A DNA stretch of 64,000 nucleotides from Georgenia sp. SYP-B2076 (lineage in GTDB: Bacteria; Actinomycetota; Actinomycetes; Actinomycetales; Actinomycetaceae). The notes under the pieces were generated by a model. The model searched no databases and was not told the origin of the DNA. It worked only from the letters and a program-made list of their open reading frames with translations. A program made the position numbers and the translations under genes. The DNA is taken from NCBI RefSeq assembly GCF_003991205.1, contig NZ_RXOZ01000003.1, forward strand, positions 1 to 64,000. Direction: 5' to 3'. Shown here one piece after another: positions 1 through 8,029 of the stretch. Position 1 is the stretch's first letter. Each line of letters opens with the position of its first letter.

Positions 1-207
1 ACGCAGGCAGACAAACCATACGAAGACAACCCCCCAGCACCCAAAAGCACCAAAAGGGGCAATCCAGGCATCACACCAACCACCCCGACGAGACAGGGCA
101 CCCGGCATGTACCAAAACAAAACAAAAACCCCCAGCCCCCACCCCGCCAGCCCACAAGAAGCAGACCAGACACGGGCGAACAGCCAAGAGCCATATGGCA
201 TCAAAAA

Positions 208-244
208 CTTGGCACACTGTTGAGTTCTCAAAGAACAGACACAC
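208..244 (-). promoter_or_regulatory. rRNA leader with boxA-like antitermination element
   Basis: On the minus strand this reads TGTTCTTTGAGAACT followed by CAACAGTGTGCCAAG. That phrase is characteristic of pre-rRNA leaders and spacers in actinobacteria and contains a boxA-like TGTTCTTTGA used for rRNA antitermination and processing. A strong promoter lies about 55 bases upstream, which favours the 5' leader of an rrn operon over an internal spacer. The 16S gene itself is outside the window. Confidence 0.7.
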
Positions 245-298
245 ACCGCACGAAACCCAGGCAACATTCGCCCGAACCCGTCCCGGGGCAACCTCTCA

Positions 299-328
299 AG
301 CCTAAACCCGGCAATCCCGGCCTGTCAA
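299..328 (-). promoter_or_regulatory. Probable rrn promoter (TTGACA-N18-TAGGCT)
   Basis: Minus strand: a perfect -35 box TTGACA (328-323), an 18-base spacer and a -10 box TAGGCT (304-299), oriented toward the boxA-like leader. A perfect -35 box with a TAGRCT-type -10 is typical of actinobacterial rRNA promoters. A second, weaker pair (TTGACC at 516-511, TTAATG at 493-488, 17-base spacer) could be an upstream tandem promoter. Confidence 0.6.
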
Positions 329-437
329 ACCCGCCATTCCCAGCGAATCCGACCAACCCCGGAAACAACCCGGCCCCCCAAAGGCACCACAAAACACCGG
401 CAACCACAGCCACCGGACGACACCCCAGGGATTTAGC

Positions 438-478
438 CCCGCGGGACCGGCCACCATCTCGGTGTCCGGTCCCGCGGG
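438..478. repeat. 13-bp inverted repeat
   Basis: CCCGCGGGACCGG at 438-450 is matched by its exact complement at 466-478 across a 15-base loop. It lies between the two candidate rrn promoters and could be a bidirectional terminator or a protein site. There is no T-run. Confidence 0.5.
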
Positions 479-629
479 ACCCCAGAACATTAACCTCCCC
501 GAAACCCCACGGTCAAACCCCCCAGCCATGACCCCCATCACACCGATATCGCCGCTCATGCCGGTCGGGAGGTTCGTCAGGCCGTGCTCATTGACCAGCG
601 GCACCCTACGGATTGGCCCGACGTCGGCG

Positions 630-706
630 AGCGGGGTCGGGAGAGCCGAAGCCCTCCCGACCCCGCTGGTCGGCTGCGGCTCGCGTATCGGCGCGCGAGC
701 CGCAGC
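630..706 (-). terminator. Two consecutive hairpins after the DUF4386 gene
   Basis: Two perfect inverted repeats sit back to back: arms 630-643/654-667 (14 bp, 10-base loop) and arms 673-685/694-706 (13 bp, 8-base loop). They begin 28 bases past the stop codon of the leftward gene at 734. They lack a U-tract, as is common for high-GC actinobacterial terminators, and would insulate the rrn promoter from the upstream operon. Confidence 0.65.
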
Positions 707-733
707 GGGCCGTTCCGCCCGCGCCTAGGCCGG

Positions 734-1483
734 TCAGGCGACGTCGCCTCGGGAGACCGCGGAGCGCGGGGTCGCCAGGCCGGCGGTGATGGGCGAGGGC
801 TTGAAGCCCTTGACGATCAGGTAGACGCCCAGGGAGAACTCCCACAGCGCGATCGGCACGGCCGCGAGCGCCGTTAGCGCGGACACCTGGCCCCAGAGGC
901 CGAGCACCGTGCCCACGTTGGAGACGATCAGCAGGGGCGCCCCGACGAAGCCGAGCAGCGGCAGGATGCGCGGCACCAGGCCGGACCGGTACAGCAGGGA
1001 GCCGAGGAGCAGGGCGTTGGCGGCGGGGATGGTGCCCTGCCCGAGGCGGAACAGCCAGTCGTACTGGGCGACCAGCGCCTGGGCGGTGACGGCCGCCTCG
1101 GCGCCGGCCCCGGCCTGCCGCAGGGTCACGATCGTCATCAGGCTCGCGACGCCGGCGAAGATGGTTGCGGCCTCCAGGACCCGTGTGCCCACGAGGGCGA
1201 GCGCAACCCCCTCGTTCTGCCTCTTGACCACGGGGAACAGCACGACGGCGGTGCCGATGCCGGCCAGGGCCACGACCATCTCCAGGGCACCGCCGAGGAG
1301 TGCGGCGGTGTCCGGCCCGGGGCCGGTGATGTAGCTCGGCCCCTTGACGGCACCGTAGAGAGCGAGGGTCGGGATCGAGACGAACGTGAGCACGTAGAGC
1401 GCGCCGGCGAGGAGCGCGGTCTTCCTCAAGGAGCTCATCGGGGCTCGTTGCCGTGTGGGCGTGCTGAGGGCGGTGGCGGTCAT
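734..1483 (-). CDS. DUF4386-type integral membrane protein
   Basis: A 249-residue protein with about six hydrophobic helices and little else; its pattern matches the DUF4386 family of bacterial membrane proteins of unknown function. The start at 1483 is supported by AAGGAG five bases upstream, and its ATG overlaps the TGA of the preceding small gene (ATGA), so the two are translationally coupled. DUF4386 genes are often found next to LuxR-type regulators, as here. It is followed by a double hairpin. No catalytic motif is visible. Family assignment is from pattern memory. Confidence 0.75.
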   Translation of the reverse strand: MTATALSTPTRQRAPMSSLRKTALLAGALYVLTFVSIPTLALYGAVKGPSYITGPGPDTAALLGGALEMVVALAGIGTAVVLFPVVKRQNEGVALALVGTRVLEAATIFAGVASLMTIVTLRQAGAGAEAAVTAQALVAQYDWLFRLGQGTIPAANALLLGSLLYRSGLVPRILPLLGFVGAPLLIVSNVGTVLGLWGQVSALTALAAVPIALWEFSLGVYLIVKGFKPSPITAGLATPRSAVSRGDVA

Positions 1484-1773
1484 GTCGGTCTCCTTGGAGG
1501 TGTGTGGTCGGGGGTGGTGGTGGGCGTGTCGGCCTCGTCCAGCTCGGCCGGGGCGACGGAGATGAGCGGCAGGCCGACGTCCCGCACTCGCTGCAGGACG
1601 CCGTGCAGGGCCGCCTGGTCGACGACCTGGCCGTGAATGGTGGTGGTGCCGTCGCTCTGGGTGGTGACGCTCAGCCCGTCGAACCAGGTGGCCCACCGGG
1701 AGCCGAGGTGGCCCTTGACGCGGATCTCGTACCCCCGGGGGCCGTCGTGGTCCGCGGCTGATGCCTGGCTCAT
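1480..1773 (-). CDS. Small conserved protein upstream of DUF4386 gene
   Basis: A 97-residue protein with an N-terminal alpha/beta part (Y-E-I-R-V-K-G-H-L-G, then a W-x-x-W-F-D segment) and a Thr/Pro-rich tail. The track-length frame begins further upstream, but the ATG at 1773 follows GGAGGAG and starts at the conserved part. It ends in an ATGA overlap with the DUF4386 gene. No known catalytic residues are recognised; function unknown. Its promoter region holds the palindromes at 1843-1875, so regulation by the neighbouring LuxR protein is likely (inference). Confidence 0.7.
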   Translation of the reverse strand: MSQASAADHDGPRGYEIRVKGHLGSRWATWFDGLSVTTQSDGTTTIHGQVVDQAALHGVLQRVRDVGLPLISVAPAELDEADTPTTTPDHTPPRRPT

Positions 1774-1842
1774 GGTCTCCTCCTGTTCTCCCGGGTCGCG
1801 GCCGACGGTGAGACGTCCGGCTGACGGGAAAACTAGGAGCGG

Positions 1843-1875
1843 ATGTGGTGAGCGGTGATCACCACATGTGGTGAT
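1843..1875. promoter_or_regulatory. Nested palindromic operator for the small-protein/DUF4386 operon
   Basis: ATCACCACATGTGGTGAT at 1858-1875 is a perfect 18-bp palindrome. It overlaps a second inverted repeat, ATGTGGTGA (1843-1851) with TCACCACAT (1859-1867), so several GTGGTGA half-sites are packed in 33 bases. A possible leftward -10 (TAGTTT, 1835-1830) lies just downstream, which places the sites where an activator would bind. The adjacent MalT-like regulator is the obvious candidate (inference). Confidence 0.55.
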
Positions 1876-1980
1876 TGAGGTGGTGGTCCCGCCAGTCACG
1901 ACGGCGTGCTGGCAGGCCGGGCACGTTCATGCTGGCGGGCCGGGCAGGTTCACGACCGCGTACCCGGCGGGGCCGGGCGG

Positions 1981-4722
1981 CTACCGGTCGGGATGAGCGG
2001 CGCGCCCGCGGACGGTGCTGCGCGGCAGCAGGCCGAGCTCCTCGGCCCGGCGGACCGCTGCCCGGCGGCTGTTCACGCCGAGCTTGGCGTAGATGTTCTT
2101 GGTGTGGGTCCGCACCGTGTTCAGGGACACGATGAGCTCACGGGCGATGTCCGGACCGCTCAGCTCGGTGCCGAGCAGCCGGAGGACGCCCAGCTCACGC
2201 TCGCTCAGCGCCTCGATCAGGCCCTGGTGCGCGGGCGCGTCGCCCTCGGTCGCGCTCACGGCGGCCAGGAGCCGACGGACATGGGTGCGGGCGGTCCCGG
2301 CCTTGTCGACCGCCCGCAGCAGGGCGGCCAGTGAGGGGCCCTCGTCCGCGAAGACACGCACGTGCCCCTCCGGCTCGGCCAGGGTCACCGCGCGTCGCAA
2401 GGAGGTCACCGCGGCGGGCAGGTCGCCCTGGGCCTGGCGGGCACGCGCCTGCAGCACCAGGGTCTCGATGACGCTGCCGGTCCGGCCGCCGTCCTCCGCC
2501 GCTCGCAGGAGGCGCTTCAGGAGCGCGGTCGCCTCCGAGAGGGAGTGGTCGTCCCCGGCCGCCGTGTGCCGGGCCAGGAGCACCTTGGCCAGGGTGAGGT
2601 GTTCGAACTCGCGCAGGTACGACAGGTCGTCGTCGGCGGACAGACCGCGCTCACGCGCCCAGCCGAGCGCCGCGCCCAGCTCGCCCCGCGCGAGCCGCAG
2701 CCGCGCCTTGAGCGCCGGGATCGGCCGCACATCGGGGAACATGTCGGGGGTGTACACGCGCTCGGCGTCGTCGAGCAGGTCGAGCGCGCCGTCGAGGTCG
2801 CCCTCGGCCTCCCGCAGCCGCGCCATCGCCACCCGCCAGCGGTGCCGGTTCTGCGGCAGGCCCGCCTGCTCGCCCAGCTCCTTGCTGGTCAGCAGGTGCT
2901 GGAGGGCGGCACCCGGCTCGCCGCGTTCGGCCAGCACGCCGCCCATGCCCACGTGCATGTCCGCCGCGCCCCTGAGCACGGCCGGCCCGTGCGCCATGGC
3001 CACCCGCAGCCCCTGCTCGTAGCTGGTCATCGCCTCGTGGAGCCGGCCCTGCGCGATCCGGATGTCGGCCAGGGCGATCGTGCACCCGAGCATGTCGGCG
3101 TAGTGCCCCGCCTTCTCCAGGTTCGTCACGGCGTCGGCCCACCACCGGTGCGCCGGCTCGAGGTCGCCCGTCATCCAGGACGCAAGACCCAGCAGCCCGG
3201 CCGCCGCCCCGCGCTCGAGCGGGGCGTCGTCGCCGACGACGTCGAGCACGCGCCGGGCGTGGGCCGTGGCGCCGGCCGCGTCCCCGCGCATCCTGGCCTG
3301 GGCGGCGCGGTAGAGCGCGGCCTCGCCGCGGACCCTGCGGATCAGCGTGTCGTCGACGTCGGCAGCCGAGGAGCGCGCGGCCGCCGTGGCCGCCACCCAC
3401 TGCTCGGCGTCGCGCAGCCGCGTCTCCACGCCGTCGACCTCGCCGTACATGAGCAGGGTGCCCGCGTGAGCCAGGCTCAGCAGGGGCCTGGCCCGGAGCA
3501 GCTCCTCGGGCAGCGCCTCGAGCCACCGGCGCAGCGTGGCCTCACGCCGGCCCTGGCGCAGCGCCGGGAGGGCGAGCTCGACGAGGTCCGCCGCCCGTTC
3601 GAGGTCCCCGCCGGCCATCGCGTGCTGGACCGCCTCGGACCGCTCGCCGTTGTGCTCGTACCAGTCGCTCGCCCGCCGGTGGAGGTCGGCGACGCCGTCG
3701 GGCTGCTCGTCCAGCAGGCGCGCGTGCAGCACGTCCGCGAAGAGGTGGTGGTAGCGGTACCACCGGCGGTGGTCGTCCAGCGGGACCAGGAACAGGTTCC
3801 CTCGCTCCAGCGCGGCCAGCATCGCCGCGCCGCCGTCCTGACCGGTCACGGCGTCGCAGAGGGAGCCGGTCACCCGGCTCAGGATGGAGGTGCGCAACAG
3901 GAAGCCGCGGACGTCGTCGGGCTGACGCTGCAGGACCTCCTCGACCAGGTAGTCGACGACGTAGCGGTCGTCCCCGCCGAAGCCGGCGATGAAGCCGGCG
4001 GCGTCGTCGCGGCCCTGCATGGACAGCGCCGCCAGCTGCAGCGCGGCGATCCACCCCTCGGTGCGTCCCTCCAGCGCGGCGACGTCCCGCGCCGTCAGCG
4101 TGAGCCCCATCGTCCCGTTGAGGTACTCCGCCGCCTCGTCGGGCGTGAAGCGCAGATCGCTCGCGCGGATCTCGACCAGCTCGCCACGTCCTCGCAGCCG
4201 CGCCAGCGGCAGCGCCGGGTCGGCGCGGGTGGCGATCACCAGGCGCAGCTGCGGCGGGAGGTGCTCGACCAGGAACGCCATCTGCTCGTGGATCTCCCGC
4301 GAGTCGATGACGTGGTAGTCGTCGAGGACGAGCACGACGTCCGTCGAGAGGGCGTCCAGCTCGTTGATCAGGGTCGCGAGGACCGTCTCCATCGGAGACT
4401 GCGTCGACTGCAGCAGCGAGAGCGCACCCGCGCCGGTCCCGGGCTCCGCCATCTGGAGCGCGGCCACGAGGTACGTCCAGAACGACGCCGGGTCGTTGTC
4501 GCGCGCGTCGAGGGAGAGCCAGGCCAGGGCACGCCCGCCGGCCGGAGCGGCCGCCAGCCACTCCGTCAGCAGGGTCGTCTTGCCGAATCCGGCCGGGGCC
4601 GACACGAGCGTCAACGCCGACTCCCCCGCCCGGCCCAGGCGCCCAGTCAGCCTCGGACGCGCCACCAGGCCGGGCCTTCCCCGGGGGACGTGGAGCTTGG
4701 TCCCGAGCAGCGGGCCGGCCAT
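1981..4722 (-). CDS. Large ATP-binding LuxR-family (MalT-like) transcriptional regulator
   Basis: A 913-residue protein of the LAL/MalT type. The Walker A motif APAGFGKTT is at about residues 42-50 and the Walker B stretch LVLDDYH near 131-137. A long helical TPR-like middle follows, and the last 70 residues form a LuxR helix-turn-helix (LSERELGVLRLL ... NTVRTHTKNIYAKLGVNSRR). The open frame extends further upstream, but the ATG at 4722 follows GGGGAG and matches the family start. It lies upstream of and on the same strand as the DUF4386 operon. Such proteins are activators switched by ATP and a small inducer; the inducer here is unknown. Confidence 0.88.
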   Translation of the reverse strand: MAGPLLGTKLHVPRGRPGLVARPRLTGRLGRAGESALTLVSAPAGFGKTTLLTEWLAAAPAGGRALAWLSLDARDNDPASFWTYLVAALQMAEPGTGAGALSLLQSTQSPMETVLATLINELDALSTDVVLVLDDYHVIDSREIHEQMAFLVEHLPPQLRLVIATRADPALPLARLRGRGELVEIRASDLRFTPDEAAEYLNGTMGLTLTARDVAALEGRTEGWIAALQLAALSMQGRDDAAGFIAGFGGDDRYVVDYLVEEVLQRQPDDVRGFLLRTSILSRVTGSLCDAVTGQDGGAAMLAALERGNLFLVPLDDHRRWYRYHHLFADVLHARLLDEQPDGVADLHRRASDWYEHNGERSEAVQHAMAGGDLERAADLVELALPALRQGRREATLRRWLEALPEELLRARPLLSLAHAGTLLMYGEVDGVETRLRDAEQWVAATAAARSSAADVDDTLIRRVRGEAALYRAAQARMRGDAAGATAHARRVLDVVGDDAPLERGAAAGLLGLASWMTGDLEPAHRWWADAVTNLEKAGHYADMLGCTIALADIRIAQGRLHEAMTSYEQGLRVAMAHGPAVLRGAADMHVGMGGVLAERGEPGAALQHLLTSKELGEQAGLPQNRHRWRVAMARLREAEGDLDGALDLLDDAERVYTPDMFPDVRPIPALKARLRLARGELGAALGWARERGLSADDDLSYLREFEHLTLAKVLLARHTAAGDDHSLSEATALLKRLLRAAEDGGRTGSVIETLVLQARARQAQGDLPAAVTSLRRAVTLAEPEGHVRVFADEGPSLAALLRAVDKAGTARTHVRRLLAAVSATEGDAPAHQGLIEALSERELGVLRLLGTELSGPDIARELIVSLNTVRTHTKNIYAKLGVNSRRAAVRRAEELGLLPRSTVRGRAAHPDR

Positions 4723-4829
4723 GACCACTCCCCTCAGCGGAAACTGCACGTGAGCGGCAAGCACGTGCCCGCCACACGAACCGTAGTGGTCGGCGGTTCG
4801 GTGGTGCGGCAAGCACCGCTGGGAGCCGC

Positions 4830-5816
4830 CTAGCGCCACGGCGCCGACAGGACGTCGACGTCCGTCCCGGCGTCGAGCCGGCGGCGCGCCAGCCCCTGGC
4901 CCAGCTGGTCTGGCTCGGGTGTGGAGAGCGCCGCGGCGAGGAAGGCCGCGAGCACGGGCGAGGGCGTCTCGCCGCGCCACACCACGGCGGCCTCCAGCGG
5001 CGTGACCGGCTGGTGCAGGGGCGCGACCCGTACCTCCGGACCGGCGACGGCGTTGACCGAGCTCGGCAGCACCGTCACCCCCTGGCCGGCCACGACCAGC
5101 GCGAGCGCGGTGGCCAGGGTCGCCGTCGATTGTTGCCGCCGCGGGGAGACACCCGCCTGTTGCCACGCCTGGCGGAGCAGGTCCTGCAGCCCGGGGAACG
5201 TGGCGTTGGTCGCGGGCACGATCCACGGCTCGTCGACGACGTCGCGCAGGTCGATCACGCTCGCGGAGCCGGCGGGGTGGTCCCGGGGCACCACGGCAAC
5301 GAGCGGCTCGCGGCGGGCGACGGCGGTCTGCAGCCCGGCCGCGGCAGACCGGGCGAGCGTCTGGGTGTCGGCGCAGTAGACCAGCCCCACGCCGGCGCGC
5401 GCATCACGCACACGTTCGAGGACGTCGTCCGGCGCGGTGTCGACGACGTCGAGCTCGACGTCGGGTGCGCGCTGGTGAAAGGTCCGCAGGATCGACGGCA
5501 GCAGGCTCCACGCGCCGGGGGTCACGGTGGCGATCGCCAGTCGCCCCACGGAGCCGGTGCCCAGGGCGCGGGTCCTCGTGCCGACGTCGTCCAGGTGACG
5601 CAGGAGCCGCCTGGCCTCGTCGGCGAGGTACGCCCCCGCCTCGGTCGGCTCGACGCCTCGCGCGTGCCGGCGAAGCAACGAGACGCCGACCTCCTTCTCG
5701 AGCAGCCGGATCGACGTCGACAGCGGCGGCTGAGTCATGCTCAGGCGCACGGCCGCCCGGGAGACCGAGCGTTCCTCGACGACCGTGACGAAGTACTGGA
5801 GCTGCCGTAGTTCCAT
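4830..5816 (-). CDS. LysR-family regulator of the hydroxyquinol cluster
   Basis: A 328-residue LysR protein. Residues 1-60 form the winged helix (MELRQLQYFV ... AAVRLSMTQPPLSTSIRLLE), followed by a LysR substrate-binding domain of normal length. It is transcribed divergently from the maleylacetate reductase gene with 125 bases between starts, the usual arrangement for LysR activators of aromatic catabolism, so it probably activates 5942-9901 in response to a pathway intermediate (inference). The start at 5816 removes a 37-residue non-conserved extension of the frame. Confidence 0.88.
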   Translation of the reverse strand: MELRQLQYFVTVVEERSVSRAAVRLSMTQPPLSTSIRLLEKEVGVSLLRRHARGVEPTEAGAYLADEARRLLRHLDDVGTRTRALGTGSVGRLAIATVTPGAWSLLPSILRTFHQRAPDVELDVVDTAPDDVLERVRDARAGVGLVYCADTQTLARSAAAGLQTAVARREPLVAVVPRDHPAGSASVIDLRDVVDEPWIVPATNATFPGLQDLLRQAWQQAGVSPRRQQSTATLATALALVVAGQGVTVLPSSVNAVAGPEVRVAPLHQPVTPLEAAVVWRGETPSPVLAAFLAAALSTPEPDQLGQGLARRRLDAGTDVDVLSAPWR

Positions 5817-5817
5817 A

Positions 5818-5833
5818 TCCCAAGCGTATGGGA
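5818..5833. promoter_or_regulatory. Inverted repeat in the lysR/maleylacetate reductase promoter region
   Basis: TCCCA-N6-TGGGA lies directly upstream of the LysR start codon, where an autoregulatory LysR box would be expected. A T-N11-A pattern also fits here. No clear -35/-10 pair was identified with confidence for the rightward operon. Confidence 0.35.
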
Positions 5834-5941
5834 ACCGAAGGTAAGTGGAACTGGACGTATAGGGGCGTGGCCGCCAGGCTGGGGCCACGACCATGCGCCA
5901 CGGCGACATGGCTTGACGTGTCAGCAAGGGAGCAGACGCAG

Positions 5942-7054
5942 ATGATCGACGCGGACGTGAACGCCGCCGTCTACGAGACCCGGCCCCAGCGGGTGATCAC
6001 CGGGGCCGGTGCGGCGCGGCGGGTGCTGCCGGCCGAGATCGAGCGGCTCGGCGGCAGCCGGGTGATGCTCATCGCCACCGAGCACGAGCTGCCGGTGGCC
6101 CGGGGGCTCGTGGCCGGGCTGGGCGTCGTCGCCGAGTTCACCGGGGTGCGCCCGCACGTGCCCGTCGAGGTCGCCGAGGCGGCCCGGGCCCTGGCCCGGA
6201 CCTCCCGAGCCGACGTGCTGCTGTCCGTCGGCGGCGGCTCCACCACCGGGACGGCGAAGGCGGTGGCGCTGACCGCTCGGCTGCCGATCGTGGCCGTGCC
6301 CACCACCTACGCCGGGTCGGAGGCCACCGACGTCTGGGGCCTGACGGAGGACAGCCGGAAGACCAATGGCGTCGACCCGGCCGTGCTGCCGGCCACCGTG
6401 GTCTACGACCCGGAGCTGACCGTCACGCTGCCCCCGGCGCTGTCGACCAGCTCGGGCCTGAACGCGCTGGCCCACTGCGTCGACTCGCTGTGGGGCCCCA
6501 CCGCCAGCCCACCGGCCACGGCGTTCGCGGTCGAGGGCATCCGTCAGCTCGCCACCGGCCTGCCCGCCGTGCTGGCCGACGGCGGTGACGTGGCGGCGCG
6601 CGAGCGGTGCCAGCAGGGCACCTATCTCGCCGCCGCCGCGTTCGCGGCGGCCGGGTCAGGCATGCACCACAAGATCTGCCACGTCCTGGGCGGCGCCTAC
6701 AACCTCGAGCACGCCGCCATGCACGCCGTCGTCCTGCCCCACGTGGTCGGCTTCAACGCCCCGGCCGCGCCGGGCGCCGCGAACCGGATCGCCGGGGCCC
6801 TGGCCGGCGCCGGATTCGGCGACGGCGACGGCGACGACGCCCTGACCGCCCTGCTCGGGCTGTACGCCGCCCTCGGCGCCCCGACCAGCCTCGGCGACCT
6901 CGGGCTCGCGGCGGAGCAGGTTCCCGAGGCCGCGGCCCTCGCGCTGGAGAAGATCCCACCCTCCAACCCGCGCCCGGTCACCGAGGCCGACCTGGCCGAC
7001 CTGATCGGCCGGGCCCAGGCCGGGCGGCGGCCCGTCCTCGTCCCCCTCGCCTGA
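5942..7054 (+). CDS. Maleylacetate reductase (iron-containing alcohol dehydrogenase fold)
   Basis: A 370-residue enzyme that reduces maleylacetate to 3-oxoadipate with NAD(P)H. The nucleotide-binding [10 protein letters not shown] is at about residues 97-106, and the family stretch [10 protein letters not shown] with later His residues is present. The ATG at 5942 follows AAGGGAG; a longer frame upstream lacks similarity. It is the first gene of the operon with the intradiol dioxygenase (41 bases downstream) and the FAD monooxygenase, which fits the last step of hydroxyquinol ring degradation. A second copy of this family is at 11355-12470. Confidence 0.9.
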   Translation: MIDADVNAAVYETRPQRVITGAGAARRVLPAEIERLGGSRVMLIATEHELPVARGLVAGLGVVAEFTGVRPHVPVEVAEAARALARTSRADVLLSVGGGSTTGTAKAVALTARLPIVAVPTTYAGSEATDVWGLTEDSRKTNGVDPAVLPATVVYDPELTVTLPPALSTSSGLNALAHCVDSLWGPTASPPATAFAVEGIRQLATGLPAVLADGGDVAARERCQQGTYLAAAAFAAAGSGMHHKICHVLGGAYNLEHAAMHAVVLPHVVGFNAPAAPGAANRIAGALAGAGFGDGDGDDALTALLGLYAALGAPTSLGDLGLAAEQVPEAAALALEKIPPSNPRPVTEADLADLIGRAQAGRRPVLVPLA

Positions 7055-7095
7055 CCCACCGCGACAGCGCCGTCGCCCCTGGAAAGGAGCACCGC

Positions 7096-8028
7096 ATGAC
7101 CACCACCACCCACGGCCCGGGCATCGTCCCGGCCCCGCCGGCCGGTTCGGAGCAGGAGGCGCGCGAGGAGCTGGTGACCACCCAGGTGGTCGCCAGCTTC
7201 GAGGGCTCACCGAACGAGCGCCTGAAGGAGGTGCTGCAGGCCCTGACCCGCCACGCCCACGCGTTCATCCGCGAGGTCCGGCTCACCGAGGCCGAGTGGG
7301 AGGCCGCGATCGACTTCCTGCGCCGGAGCGGCGACATCACCACCGACACCCGGCAGGAGTTCATCCTGCTCTCCGACGTGCTGGGCGTCTCCATGGAAAC
7401 CATCTGCGTCAACCAGCCCGCCACCGGCGACGTCACCGAGGCCACCGTCTTCGGGCCCTTCTTCGTCGAGGACGCCCCTGAGATCCCCCAGGGCGGGGAC
7501 ATCGCCCAGGGCGCCGCCGGCGAGCCGTGCTGGGTCAGCGGCACCGTGCGCGGCACCGACGGCACCCCCATCCCCGGCGCCCGCATCGAGGTGTGGGAGG
7601 CCGACGACGACGGCTTCTACGACGTGCAGTACACCGACGGACGCACCGCCGGGCGCGCCCACCTGTTCTCCGACCAGCACGGGGCCTACCGGTTCTGGGG
7701 CGTGACGCCCACCCCGTACCCCATCCCGCACGACGGCCCGGTCGGGCAGATGCTCGCGGCGACCGGCCGCTCCCCCATGCGCGCCGCCCACCTGCATTTC
7801 ATGGTCACGGCCCCCGGCTACCGGCGCCTCGTGACCCACATCTTCGTCGACGGCGACCCCCTCCTGGCCTCCGACGCCGTCTTCGGTGTCAAGGACTCCC
7901 TCGTCAAGACCTTCACCCAGCACCCCGCCGGCACCCCCACCCCCGACGGCCGCACCGTCGAGGGCACCTGGACCGACGTCACCTTCGACGTCGTCCTGCC
8001 GCGCGCGACCGGCACCACGGAGGCGTGA
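7096..8028 (+). CDS. Hydroxyquinol 1,2-dioxygenase (intradiol)
   Basis: A 310-residue intradiol ring-cleavage dioxygenase with an N-terminal dimerisation domain and the Fe(III) site. Candidate ligands are Tyr175 (GFYDVQ), Tyr208 (TPYPIPHDG), His232 and His234 (AAHLHF), spaced nearly as in catechol 1,2-dioxygenases. With maleylacetate reductase beside it, hydroxyquinol (giving maleylacetate) is the likely substrate; (chloro)catechol is the alternative. AAGGAGC lies upstream of the ATG. The monooxygenase start follows the stop codon by one base. Confidence 0.88.
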   Translation: MTTTTHGPGIVPAPPAGSEQEAREELVTTQVVASFEGSPNERLKEVLQALTRHAHAFIREVRLTEAEWEAAIDFLRRSGDITTDTRQEFILLSDVLGVSMETICVNQPATGDVTEATVFGPFFVEDAPEIPQGGDIAQGAAGEPCWVSGTVRGTDGTPIPGARIEVWEADDDGFYDVQYTDGRTAGRAHLFSDQHGAYRFWGVTPTPYPIPHDGPVGQMLAATGRSPMRAAHLHFMVTAPGYRRLVTHIFVDGDPLLASDAVFGVKDSLVKTFTQHPAGTPTPDGRTVEGTWTDVTFDVVLPRATGTTEA

Positions 8029-8029
8029 G

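Larger units (their letters stand above)
1..733. other. Gene-free region holding an rRNA-operon leader and hairpins
   Basis: No credible protein gene is seen here; the short open frames are proline/arginine-rich and overlap each other. Read on the minus strand, the stretch carries a promoter (299-328), an antitermination-like leader (208-244) and then 200 bases of lower-GC DNA running off the left edge, as expected 5' of a 16S rRNA gene. The right part (630-706) carries two strong hairpins that close the leftward DUF4386 operon. That the 16S gene follows is inference. Confidence 0.6.

Noticed and set aside
2362-4833. An 823-codon rightward open frame
   Set aside because: It is antisense to the LuxR regulator, has no recognisable domain and shows the V/G/R/H bias of shadow frames in high-GC DNA.
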